Shown here piece by piece: positions 1 through 5,871 of a DNA stretch of 5,969 nt (positions are counted from its first letter, which is position 1; the number at the start of each line of letters is the position of its first letter). The stretch comes from an uncultured Anaerosporobacter sp. (GTDB lineage: Bacteria; Bacillota; Clostridia; Lachnospirales; Lachnospiraceae): assembly GCA_945787925.1 (NCBI GenBank), contig CALZJY010000137.1:1-5969 (forward strand). Direction: 5' to 3'. The notes beneath the pieces are model-generated. The model was given only the letters and a program-made list of their open reading frames with translations, was not told where the DNA came from and made no database searches. Position numbers and translations under genes: made by a program.

Positions 1-324
1 ATCAAACCAGCTGTATTGTCTTTGTTTTTCGTGGTACTCTTTGATATTTGCAAGAGATTTACGAATGACTTCTACTAGCTTAGGATCAACTAACGTATAG
101 GCTTCTTCGATTTCTTCTTCTGTTACAACAAGGTTAGAAGCATCAATTTCTACACGGTCAAACTTCTTTGTATAGTCAAATAATGCTTGATCCTTATGTT
201 TGCGAACTTCCTCTATAATTTCTGCTACTGTCTGTTCATATGCTCCATAGTTATTTGGGCTGCGCTTTAACAGATTTTCTAATAAGTTCGTTTTTGTTTC
301 TTCTGTCAATGTTACGATTCTCAT
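1..324 (-). CDS. hisD: Histidinol dehydrogenase, N-terminal 108 codons (runs off left edge)
   Basis: HisD oxidises L-histidinol to L-histidine in two NAD-dependent steps, the last reactions of histidine synthesis, in the cytoplasm. Only the N-terminal quarter is in the window. The reading frame is open from the ATG at 324 to the left edge with no stop. The translation begins MRIVTLTE and has the family's usual N-terminal pattern: a block resembling ..V..II..VR..KD.AL..YT.KFD (residues about 30-55), then an acidic helix and a stretch ending EKQRQYSWFD (residues 99-108). The catalytic and zinc-binding residues lie further downstream and cannot be checked. The start codon directly follows the hisG stop (TAA then ATG), and a full AAGGAGG site lies 8 nt upstream inside the last hisG codons. 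The two genes are therefore very likely translationally coupled. The identification rests on family pattern plus operon position. Confidence 0.87.
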   Translation of the reverse strand, partial: MRIVTLTEETKTNLLENLLKRSPNNYGAYEQTVAEIIEEVRKHKDQALFDYTKKFDRVEIDASNLVVTEEEIEEAYTLVDPKLVEVIRKSLANIKEYHEKQRQYSWFD

Positions 325-975
325 TTATGCTTCCTCCTTATTCATAATTTCTTTTAAGTCTTTGATTAACTTGGTGATACGTTCATGTTCCATCTTCATG
401 CTTACCTGGTTCACTACTACGCGAGCAGACAATGGACAAATTTCCTCTAGCACCACAAGTCCATTCTCACGTAAGGTAGAACCCGTTTCTACGATATCTA
501 CGATTACTTCGGACAATCCAACGATAGGCGCTAACTCGATGGAACCATTCAGCTTGATAATTTCAACTGTCTGATGTTTCTTATTGTAGAAATAGTCTTT
601 CGCAATGTTTGGATACTTGGTTGCAACACGAATCAGTTCTCCGTGATTAAGAAACTCTCTTGCTTCCTCTGGTCCTGCTACGCACATACGGCATTTTCCA
701 AGGCCGAGATCAAGTACCTCATACATCTTTCTTCCTTCTTCAAGGATGGTGTCCTTACCAACGACACCGATATCTGCTGCTCCGTATTCTACATAAGTTG
801 GCACATCGGTCGCTTTCGCTAAGAAGAATTTCAGCTTTAATTCTTCATTTACAAAGATTAACTTTCTGGAATTTGGATCCTTGATTTCTTCACACGTAAT
901 TCCAACCTGTTCTAAAATAGAAAGTGTTTTTTTTGCAAGACGTCCTTTTGCCAATGCAAACGTAATATATTTCAT
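325..975 (-). CDS. hisG: ATP phosphoribosyltransferase catalytic subunit, short form
   Basis: HisG condenses ATP with PRPP to give phosphoribosyl-ATP, the committed step of histidine synthesis. The 216-residue protein opens with TFALAKGRL, a typical HisG start, and carries the PRPP-binding signature around residues 157-172 (VIVDIVETGSTLRENG). This is preceded by LNGSIELAP at 142-150. At 216 residues it is the short form, which lacks the C-terminal regulatory domain of the roughly 290-300 residue long form. Known short HisG proteins are active only in complex with HisZ, and hisZ lies immediately upstream, so the pair is self-consistent. The gap after the hisZ stop is 19 nt and holds only a modest ribosome site (GAAGGG, 13 nt from the ATG), so coupling to hisZ translation is likely. 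Its last codons contain the ribosome site of hisD. No damage is visible. Confidence 0.97.
   Translation of the reverse strand: MKYITFALAKGRLAKKTLSILEQVGITCEEIKDPNSRKLIFVNEELKLKFFLAKATDVPTYVEYGAADIGVVGKDTILEEGRKMYEVLDLGLGKCRMCVAGPEEAREFLNHGELIRVATKYPNIAKDYFYNKKHQTVEIIKLNGSIELAPIVGLSEVIVDIVETGSTLRENGLVVLEEICPLSARVVVNQVSMKMEHERITKLIKDLKEIMNKEEA
333..339 (-). promoter_or_regulatory. hisD ribosome binding site inside hisG
   Basis: On the minus strand the sequence reads AAGGAGG, a full match to the anti-Shine-Dalgarno core, 8 nt before the hisD ATG. It lies wholly within the last codons of hisG, whose stop abuts the hisD start. This fixes the hisD start and implies that ribosomes finishing hisG can restart on hisD. 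Confidence 0.85.
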
Positions 976-994
976 ATCGTTTTACCAGCCCTTC

Positions 995-2245
995 TTAGTT
1001 TTCTAACGTTTCAATGGTTCCATCTTCTTTTACATAAAGAATACTATTGTTCTGATGTCTCTTTCCATATGCCATATACTCTTCCACTGTCTTAGATGCA
1101 ATCTTTCGAACTAACTCTACGCGCATGCCTTTCTTACGGAACTGCTTTCCAAGATTAATTGCAATGCTTCTTGCCTCTTCCTCATAAAGAACCATCGTAC
1201 TGTTATTATTAATCGGGATATCTACCTTTTGTCTCGATAACGCAAGCATTAGCTGGTCAAGTAAGATGACGAAACCAATCGCTGGCGTATCTTTTCCAAA
1301 CTGGCCAAGCAGACTGTCATAACGTCCTCCTGTGACAATCAGGTTACCAGTACCATATGTATATCCTCTTAAGATAATTCCCGTATAGTAATTATATTTA
1401 CTAAGCATGCCTAGATCATAGCTAATATATTGATCTAATCCATAAATCTTTAATATTTTGACCAATTCCTCTAATCGCCCAATTGCACGAAGGGATCGCT
1501 CGTTATGTACTCTCGCTTTCGCATATGCTAGATTTTCTTCCCCACCGAATAAGGAAGGTAATTTTAAAATCAGCTCTTCTAACTCATTGCTAAGGCCCTT
1601 ATTTACGATGATGTTTTCTACACCGAATAAGTTCTTGGATTCCATCATGTTTTTGACTTCCATTGCCTCTTCTTCATTTAAGTTGGCTTCTTCAAGGATG
1701 CCGTTGATGAAATCTGCGTGACCAATTTCAATCTGAAACTCTTCTAGCCCTGCTTTCTTTAAGGACTCGATCGTCAATGCAATCATTTCCGCATCTGCAT
1801 CTACAGAATCATCATTCATTAACTCTGCTCCAATTTGCGCGATTTCTTTTAACTTTCCCTGATATCTTCCGCTGTTGATAAATGTATTTCCGTTATAGCA
1901 AAGTCTTACCGGCAGTTCTTCTTCTTTAAAATACTTCGCCATACATCTTGCAATCGATGGTGTGAAGTCAGGACGTAGCACTAATGTATTGCCTTCTTTA
2001 TCAAAGAACTTATACATATCCTTGCTTGGAATCGTTCCCCGTTCCTTATTAAAAATATCAAAATATTCAAACGTCGGTGTCTGAATATCCATAAAATTAT
2101 ACAGTTCTAACATCGTATGTAGTTCTTGTTCTACCTTTAATCTTTTTGCACATTCCGAATTGTAAATGTCTCTTACACCTTCTGGAGTATGTAACAAACC
2201 ATGTGTATCACTACGTTCAGATAACTTGTATTCCCCTAAACCCAT
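995..2245 (-). CDS. hisZ: ATP phosphoribosyltransferase regulatory subunit
   Basis: HisZ is a paralogue of class II histidyl-tRNA synthetase that has lost aminoacylation. It binds short HisG, is needed for its activity and mediates histidine feedback inhibition. Numbered from the ATG at 2245 the protein has 416 residues. Synthetase-like blocks include TPEGVRDIY (20-28), the motif-2 region LRPDFTPSIA (90-99) with GRYQGKLKEIAQIGAEL (126-142), and the motif-3-like GGRYDSLLGQFGKDTPAIGF (306-325). YNYYTGIILRGYTYGTG (284-300) matches the HisZ/HisRS family region. It is not a true HisRS: the flanking genes are hisG and hisD, and the motifs diverge from the tRNA synthetase forms. An in-frame GTG at 2251 would add two residues, but it overlaps the AAAGAGG ribosome site (2251-2257). 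The ATG at 2245, 5 nt from that site, is the better start. It is the first gene of the operon. Confidence 0.94.
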   Translation of the reverse strand: MGLGEYKLSERSDTHGLLHTPEGVRDIYNSECAKRLKVEQELHTMLELYNFMDIQTPTFEYFDIFNKERGTIPSKDMYKFFDKEGNTLVLRPDFTPSIARCMAKYFKEEELPVRLCYNGNTFINSGRYQGKLKEIAQIGAELMNDDSVDADAEMIALTIESLKKAGLEEFQIEIGHADFINGILEEANLNEEEAMEVKNMMESKNLFGVENIIVNKGLSNELEELILKLPSLFGGEENLAYAKARVHNERSLRAIGRLEELVKILKIYGLDQYISYDLGMLSKYNYYTGIILRGYTYGTGNLIVTGGRYDSLLGQFGKDTPAIGFVILLDQLMLALSRQKVDIPINNNSTMVLYEEEARSIAINLGKQFRKKGMRVELVRKIASKTVEEYMAYGKRHQNNSILYVKEDGTIETLEN

Positions 2246-2319
2246 AAGCACCTCTTTCTAGTATTTTAACGAATTAAAGTGTTAACTCGCTACCATGTTA
2301 CTATACAAAATTTTAAACT

Positions 2320-2348
2320 ATTATATCGGACCATATAGTAAATGTCAA
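2320..2348 (-). promoter_or_regulatory. Promoter of the hisZGD operon
   Basis: On the minus strand a TTGACA box (2343-2348) and a TATAAT box (2320-2325) are separated by exactly 17 bp (2326-2342). This is a consensus housekeeping-sigma promoter. The expected transcription start is near 2313, giving a leader of roughly 70 nt before the hisZ ATG. That is too short for a T-box leader and shows no T-box hallmark or attenuator hairpin. A weak inverted repeat (TTAAC / GTTAA, at about 2268-2287) lies in the leader and could be an operator, but its arms are only 5 bp. Promoter position and spacing are seen directly; activity is inferred. Confidence 0.85.
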
Positions 2349-2371
2349 GAAAATGAGGATGAATCTAGTTA

Positions 2372-2393
2372 GAATTTTCTTTGTGACAAATTC
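2372..2393. repeat. Imperfect palindrome in the divergent intergenic region
   Basis: GAATTT (2372-2377) and AAATTC (2388-2393) are perfect inverted copies around a 10-nt centre. The same stretch contains a second odd-centred palindrome, TTTGT-G-ACAAA (2380-2390). The site lies about 25 bp upstream of the his operon -35 box and about 100 bp upstream of the probable regulator promoter, so it could be a binding site for a dimeric regulator of either unit. In A/T-rich DNA such repeats also arise by chance, and no known operator is recognised. Confidence 0.3.
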
Positions 2394-2462
2394 ATTATAC
2401 ACCGAGACGACAGTAAATTTCAATTTTCAATATGTATTTCACCGTAAATATATATTTTTTAC

Positions 2463-2484
2463 ATTTTCTATGTATTTTCTACCA
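2463..2484 (+). promoter_or_regulatory. Tandem 11-bp direct repeat, possible response-regulator box
   Basis: ATTTTCTA occurs at 2463-2470 and again at 2474-2481, an 11-bp period (one helical turn). Looser copies (ATTTCA, ATTTTCA) lie upstream at 2417-2441. OmpR/PhoB-family regulators bind as dimers to such tandem direct repeats. The second copy covers the place where a -35 box would be for the TACAAT box at 2494. The natural inference is that the gene product encoded just downstream activates its own promoter here. Confidence 0.4.
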
Positions 2485-2490
2485 GTTATA

Positions 2491-2499
2491 TGTTACAAT
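2491..2499 (+). promoter_or_regulatory. Probable extended -10 promoter for the response regulator operon
   Basis: TGTTACAAT is an extended -10 element (TG-N-TACAAT, the hexamer at 2494-2499). No good -35 hexamer lies 16-18 bp upstream; that place is taken by the ATTTTCTA direct repeat. This fits an activator-dependent promoter. The expected start is near 2506, leaving a leader of about 40 nt. The remainder of the interval between this operon and hisZ (2246-2544) shows no open reading frame with a credible ribosome site. Confidence 0.42.
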
Positions 2500-2532
2500 A
2501 TTTTACATCACGCGGTGAACTCTGCAAAAAAA

Positions 2533-2538
2533 GGGGGG
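2533..2538 (+). promoter_or_regulatory. Unusual G6 ribosome binding site of the response regulator
   Basis: Seven A (2526-2532) followed by six G (2533-2538) lie 6 nt before the ATG at 2545. The G run pairs with the anti-Shine-Dalgarno sequence through G-C and G-U pairs. This decides the start: the open frame extends back to 2353, but those 64 codons are A/T-rich, have no ribosome site and overlap the promoter. Confidence 0.7.
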
Positions 2539-2544
2539 TTGATT

Positions 2545-3270
2545 ATGCCAAAACTATTGCTCATCGATGATGATGAAGATGTCTTATCATTAAACGAAGG
2601 CTTCTTACAAAAAGAAGGCTTTATTACAAAAAGAACTACGAAACCGAAAGAGTGTATTCCTTTACTTAAACACTTTGATCCCGATTGCATCGTCTTAGAC
2701 GTTCTTATGCCAGAACTTAATGGCTTTGAATTATGCAAGGAAATAAGGAAACATTCGGATGCTCCATTTTTATTTCTATCTGGATGTACTTCGGAAGATG
2801 ACCGCTTACAAGGATTTTCACTTGGCGCAGATGATTACATAACAAAACCATATAGCTTACAAGAACTATCTGCGCGAATCAGAGTAATCCTACGCAGGAA
2901 TACTCCAAAAGAAACATCACTTAATTTCTTGTGCTATCCGCCATTAAAACTCGATCTACAATTGCATAAGGCCTACTATAACGAAGAAGAAATTGCACTC
3001 TCTAATCGGGAATATGAACTACTCTACCACTTAATGTCCAAACCAAATCAAACGCTTACCTTCGAAAAACTAGGCGAGCTGATTTGGGGAAACTACCAAC
3101 AAACCGATCGCAAGACCCTTATGGTAACTGCCAGCAGGTTGCGTAAAAAACTCAGCCTCTACGTCGGCTTAACCGAGGTGATTACGACGGCATGGTCCAA
3201 AGGTTATCAATTCACATGGAAAAAGGTGTATGGAGAAAATGAACAATACAGAAAAAAAACAGGACTTTAA
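2545..3270 (+). CDS. OmpR/PhoB-family two-component response regulator
   Basis: This is a DNA-binding transcription regulator controlled by phosphorylation, 241 residues from the ATG at 2545. The receiver domain (about 1-117) has the acidic pair at D8/D9 in LLIDDDED, the phospho-acceptor D52 in VLDVLMPELNG, the switch residue S79 (FLFLSG) and the invariant lysine K101 in DDYITKP. A linker leads to a winged-helix domain (about 128-226) with LSNREYELLYHL (152-163), the recognition-helix region TLMVTASRLRKKL (191-203) and the C-terminal hairpin WSKGYQF (217-223), where relatives usually have RG.GY.F. Receiver residues are complete, so phosphorylation should be possible. The histidine kinase gene overlaps its last 41 bp, making it the obvious partner. 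The target genes are unknown; candidates are its own promoter and the downstream PqqD-like gene. Family assignment is firm, biological role is not recognised. Confidence 0.95.
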   Translation: MPKLLLIDDDEDVLSLNEGFLQKEGFITKRTTKPKECIPLLKHFDPDCIVLDVLMPELNGFELCKEIRKHSDAPFLFLSGCTSEDDRLQGFSLGADDYITKPYSLQELSARIRVILRRNTPKETSLNFLCYPPLKLDLQLHKAYYNEEEIALSNREYELLYHLMSKPNQTLTFEKLGELIWGNYQQTDRKTLMVTASRLRKKLSLYVGLTEVITTAWSKGYQFTWKKVYGENEQYRKKTGL

Positions 3271-4075
3271 AAAACCAGAACTTAGTGTTCGAGAACTTAC
3301 AAACGCACTATACGAAGCAACAAAGACTCTAAATGAGACCAATCAGCGTTTACTGAAGGAACAAAAAGAAAAAGAAGAGATCTTCGCAAATATCTCACAT
3401 GACTTACGTTCACCGATTACTGTGATCAGTAATTCCATTGAATATTTGCTCTCTTTTGAAGAACTAGATCCAGATGTCCTTAAGCAGTCCCTTCTGCTTA
3501 TGAAAACAAAGAGCGAATACCTGAAACGGTTAATTGAAGATGTATTTTTATTAAGCTCCCTTGAGTCCAATCTCAAAGAACTCCATCGAGAGGAGCTTCC
3601 AATTATTCAATATTTAGAAGAGTATTATTATGGTATTGAAGCAGATCCTACCTATGCGGACCGAGCGCTATCAATACAATTACCCGCGGATTATGAATCA
3701 ATAGTATCCATAGATCCAAAATTATTTGAACGTGTGTTAGACAATTTATTCTCTAATGCACTTAAGTTTTCCTTTCAAGGAGATTCCATACGGCTACGAG
3801 CATCGATTAATAAAGATGCCTCCTACTGTATCATACAAGTATCTAATACAGGAATTGGAATATCCCCGAACGATCTTCCCTACATATTTAATCGAACTTA
3901 TAAAGCAGATGCGGCCCGCTCTCCAGGTGCAGATAAAGGCTGCGGTCTAGGATTGGCAATTGCCCAATCCATCCTTAAGCAACAGGAAGGTACTATCCAA
4001 TGCGAAAGCCAAGGAAAGGAAACAGCCTTTACCATAACGCTTCCATTGCTAGCAAAACATAATACATTTATCTAA
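3230..4075 (+). CDS. Soluble sensor histidine kinase lacking an input domain
   Basis: Partner kinase of the preceding regulator, 281 residues. Order of parts: a charged, probably coiled-coil N-terminus (about 18-50), the dimerisation/phospho-acceptor helix with H57 in FANISHDLRSP, then the ATP-binding domain with the N box DNLFSNALKFS (catalytic N176), the G1 box NTGIGIS (206-212), the F box around F220 and the G2 box GCGLGLA (237-243). No transmembrane segment, signal peptide, HAMP, PAS or GAF domain is visible, so it is expected to be cytoplasmic, and its signal must come through the short N-terminus or a partner protein. The G1 box has Asn where most kinases have the adenine-binding Asp, a tolerated variant in some families. 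The first ATG (3230) has a GG-rich site only 3 nt away; an ATG at 3239 is an equally possible start, three residues shorter. Coupled to the regulator by overlap. Confidence 0.94.
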   Translation: MEKMNNTEKKQDFKKPELSVRELTNALYEATKTLNETNQRLLKEQKEKEEIFANISHDLRSPITVISNSIEYLLSFEELDPDVLKQSLLLMKTKSEYLKRLIEDVFLLSSLESNLKELHREELPIIQYLEEYYYGIEADPTYADRALSIQLPADYESIVSIDPKLFERVLDNLFSNALKFSFQGDSIRLRASINKDASYCIIQVSNTGIGISPNDLPYIFNRTYKADAARSPGADKGCGLGLAIAQSILKQQEGTIQCESQGKETAFTITLPLLAKHNTFI

Positions 4076-4096
4076 TAATTTTAGGAGGTTTTTCAT

Positions 4097-4372
4097 ATGA
4101 GTGAAACTACACAAATCAAATTAATCAAAGAATTAGATGTTACAGACTTATCTGGGGAAAAGGTAATGGTAGACTTTGAAAGTGGAAACTACTTTTTACT
4201 AAAAGGAGTTGCAAATGATATCTGGGAATACATACAATCTCCTATCACCATTGGTGAAATCAAGGATAAGTTACTTAGCGAATATGAGGTAGACGAAACT
4301 ACTTGCTTACAGGAAGTACAAAAGTTTATCAGTCAGCTTTTCGAATATAAATTTGTAGAACTATCTGAATAG
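4097..4372 (+). CDS. PqqD-like (RiPP recognition element) small protein
   Basis: A 91-residue protein with the PqqD family pattern. An N-terminal beta hairpin leads into VMVDFESGNYFLLKGVANDIWEYI (23-46), where G30-x-Y-F, then N40 and I42-W43, are the family landmarks. ITIGEIKDKLLSEYEVDE (50-67) and a final helix, QEVQKFISQLFEYKFVEL (72-89), complete the winged-helix-like fold. PqqD proteins bind the leader of a ribosomally made precursor peptide and present it to a modifying enzyme, often a radical SAM protein or a lasso-peptide protease. None of these partners is in the window. A strong AGGAGG (4083-4088) lies 8 nt before the ATG, and the gene starts 21 nt after the kinase stop, so it belongs to the regulator-kinase operon. 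A terminator follows at once. The fold call is good; a role in peptide modification is inference, and a role as accessory protein to the two-component system is possible. Confidence 0.82.
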   Translation: MSETTQIKLIKELDVTDLSGEKVMVDFESGNYFLLKGVANDIWEYIQSPITIGEIKDKLLSEYEVDETTCLQEVQKFISQLFEYKFVELSE

Positions 4373-4378
4373 GTATAG

Positions 4379-4410
4379 AAAAAGGGCCCTTTACGCAAAG
4401 GACCCTTTTT
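4379..4410. terminator. Bidirectional rho-independent terminator after the PqqD-like gene
   Basis: Arms of 14 nt (4379-4392 and 4397-4410) flank an ACGC loop. The core is GGGCCCTTT against AAAGGACCC, flanked by A5 on one side and T5 on the other. In the plus-strand transcript there is one C-A mismatch. In the minus-strand transcript the same position is a G-U pair, so the hairpin is complete there too, with a U5 tail. It closes the regulator-kinase-PqqD operon 6 bp past the stop, and from the other side can stop transcripts leaving the transposase gene. Confidence 0.92.
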
Positions 4411-4420
4411 GAGTCGGGGA

Positions 4421-4440
4421 TGCGGACATTTTCTTGGACA
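4421..4440 (+). repeat. Left terminal inverted repeat of the IS
   Basis: The repeat starts TGCGGACAT and ends TTGGACA, matching the inverted right repeat at 16 of 20 positions; the four mismatches are consecutive (repeat positions 10-13). The word GGACA occurs twice in the repeat, 12 bp apart, probably as part of the transposase binding site. Confidence 0.88.
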
Positions 4441-4442
4441 GC

Positions 4443-5843
4443 TTAAACAGCTATTCCAAGGCTACGTCTGTATCCCATAGGACTCATATATCCTAATGAT
4501 TGTTTTATTCTCTTTTCATTATACCAAACAAGATACTCATCAAGTATAGTAATGAACATTTCAATACTTACACCTGTCCAGTCATTGTTGTAAAACATCT
4601 CATTTTTAAGCCTGCCAAAGAATCCTTCACATGCGGAATTATCTGGAGAACATCCTTTCTTTGACATGGATCGAGTAAGATGTGCATTTTCCATTCTTTT
4701 AATCCAGCCTGGCCATCTGTAGTGACATCCTCTGTCTGAATGTACCACAGGATGTTCGTTCTCATGGAGCATTTTTATAGCACTATCGAGCATTGTATTT
4801 ACTAGACTAGCACTAGGACGTGTTCCTATTTGCCAACAAAGCACCATACCGTCAAAGCAGTCTATAATAGGAGATAAATATACCTTTCCTGCAGGAATAG
4901 CAAATTCAGTGATATCCGTTAACCATTTCTGATTAGGTGCTTCTGCATGAAAGTCTCTTTCTATCTTATTTGCTACAGCAGGTGTGATTTCACCTTGATA
5001 TGAACTATATTTTTGATGTCTTTTTATCTTAACAATAAGACCTTCTTCTTTCATGATTCTTCGTATTATTTTCTCGGAAATAGTAATACCTTCATTTTTT
5101 AATACTCCATAAATACGACGATATCCATATCGTTTTTTATTATCTAAAAAAAGTAGCTTAATATGCTCTCTTAAAGACAAATATTTATCTTCTTTTTGAA
5201 GTACTTTTTCTTGATAGTAATAGCTACTTCTGGATATATCCATTTGTTCAAGAAGTAACGGCAGTGAATACTTACTTTTTAGGGCATCGATTATCACTGC
5301 CTTTTCTCGATTCTTGAGAGATGTTTGATCGACACCGGGGTCTTTTTTTAAGACATTAATAGTTTCCTTCAAAATATCAATTTCAAGCTGCATATCCTGC
5401 ATTTTGGCCTTTATTTCAGCTACTTCTTTAGCAGAGACTATAGTCTCTGTTGTCGACGACGTTCCTGCTTTTAATTTACCTGGTTGTATATTCTTTTTAT
5501 TCATCAAACCAACAGCACCTTTCTCGAGATACTTCTTGCGCCATGCATAAATACTTGCTCTGGTATAACCAATCTCTTTTGAGACTGATTCTACACTTTC
5601 TCCTTGTTCATAGCAACGTTTTATTGCCTCTAATTTTATATTCAACGGCGGATTTCGAGGATGTTCTGGGGGATTGATAAGTTTTGGAAGCTTCTTTCGT
5701 TCTCTTTTTGGTATGTTCTCCTGTTTAATCCATGTATACAATTGTCGTCTAGTTGGATAACCCAACCTTTGAACAGTAGTACCAACAGAATTAGTTTGAT
5801 GGTATGTTTTTAATGCGACTTCAATCTGATCTTTTGAGTACAT
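4443..5843 (-). CDS. IS3-family transposase, single fused frame (OrfAB type)
   Basis: A 466-residue DDE transposase that cuts and joins the ends of the element. Domains in order: a first helix-turn-helix (about 5-45), a second one (about 66-112, with ASIYAWRKKYLEKG), a leucine-zipper-like coiled coil (139-166), an OrfB-type helical region (180-275, including LKSKYSLPLLLEQMDISRSSYYY split over 188-210) and the integrase core. The catalytic residues are D310 (WLTDITEF), D370 (HSDRGCHY) and E406 (ACEGFFG). D370 and E406 are separated by 35 residues, the IS3 hallmark, and K413 follows E406 by seven. Most IS3 elements make this protein by -1 frameshifting between orfA and orfB; here both halves are in one frame with no stop. 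An A7 run remains at the old junction (5343-5349). The ATG at 5843 has AAAGGAG 7 nt upstream, which supports the start. Confidence 0.95.
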   Translation of the reverse strand: MYSKDQIEVALKTYHQTNSVGTTVQRLGYPTRRQLYTWIKQENIPKRERKKLPKLINPPEHPRNPPLNIKLEAIKRCYEQGESVESVSKEIGYTRASIYAWRKKYLEKGAVGLMNKKNIQPGKLKAGTSSTTETIVSAKEVAEIKAKMQDMQLEIDILKETINVLKKDPGVDQTSLKNREKAVIIDALKSKYSLPLLLEQMDISRSSYYYQEKVLQKEDKYLSLREHIKLLFLDNKKRYGYRRIYGVLKNEGITISEKIIRRIMKEEGLIVKIKRHQKYSSYQGEITPAVANKIERDFHAEAPNQKWLTDITEFAIPAGKVYLSPIIDCFDGMVLCWQIGTRPSASLVNTMLDSAIKMLHENEHPVVHSDRGCHYRWPGWIKRMENAHLTRSMSKKGCSPDNSACEGFFGRLKNEMFYNNDWTGVSIEMFITILDEYLVWYNEKRIKQSLGYMSPMGYRRSLGIAV

Positions 5844-5871
5844 ATACAGACTCCTTTCGAAGTCCTATGAG

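Noticed and set aside
362..884. Plus-strand open frames opposite hisG
   Set aside because: They are shadows of the hisG coding strand; no ribosome sites or recognisable domains, and three overlap each other in different frames.
1458..1721. 87-codon plus-strand frame opposite hisZ
   Set aside because: Lies wholly antisense to a well-supported gene, Ser/Arg-rich composition typical of reversed coding DNA.
2246..2320. T-box riboswitch upstream of hisZ
   Set aside because: The leader after the clear promoter is only about 70 nt, and no T-box sequence or terminator hairpin is visible.
2508..2518. TCAC-GCG-GTGA mini hairpin before the regulator gene
   Set aside because: Arms of 4 bp around a 3-nt loop are too small to call a structure or operator.
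2353..2544. 64-codon N-terminal extension of the response regulator frame
   Set aside because: It has no ribosome site at 2353, an A/T-driven Phe/Tyr/Asn-rich composition and no receiver-domain homology. It covers the likely promoter, and a strong site directs the start at 2545.
2508..2738. Minus-strand frame opposite the regulator start
   Set aside because: Antisense to conserved receiver-domain codons; no credible start context.
3343..3576. Minus-strand frame opposite the kinase H-box region
   Set aside because: Antisense shadow with no domain; the kinase motifs on the plus strand are complete.
3756..3950. 64-codon plus-strand frame within the kinase ATP-binding domain
   Set aside because: Second frame of a conserved domain; no independent evidence.
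4568..4765. 65-codon second frame in the transposase gene
   Set aside because: Overlaps the catalytic core codons in another phase; not the product of the A7 slip, which lies far upstream.
5450..5677. Plus-strand frame opposite the transposase N-terminus
   Set aside because: Antisense to helix-turn-helix codons; no ribosome site or domain.
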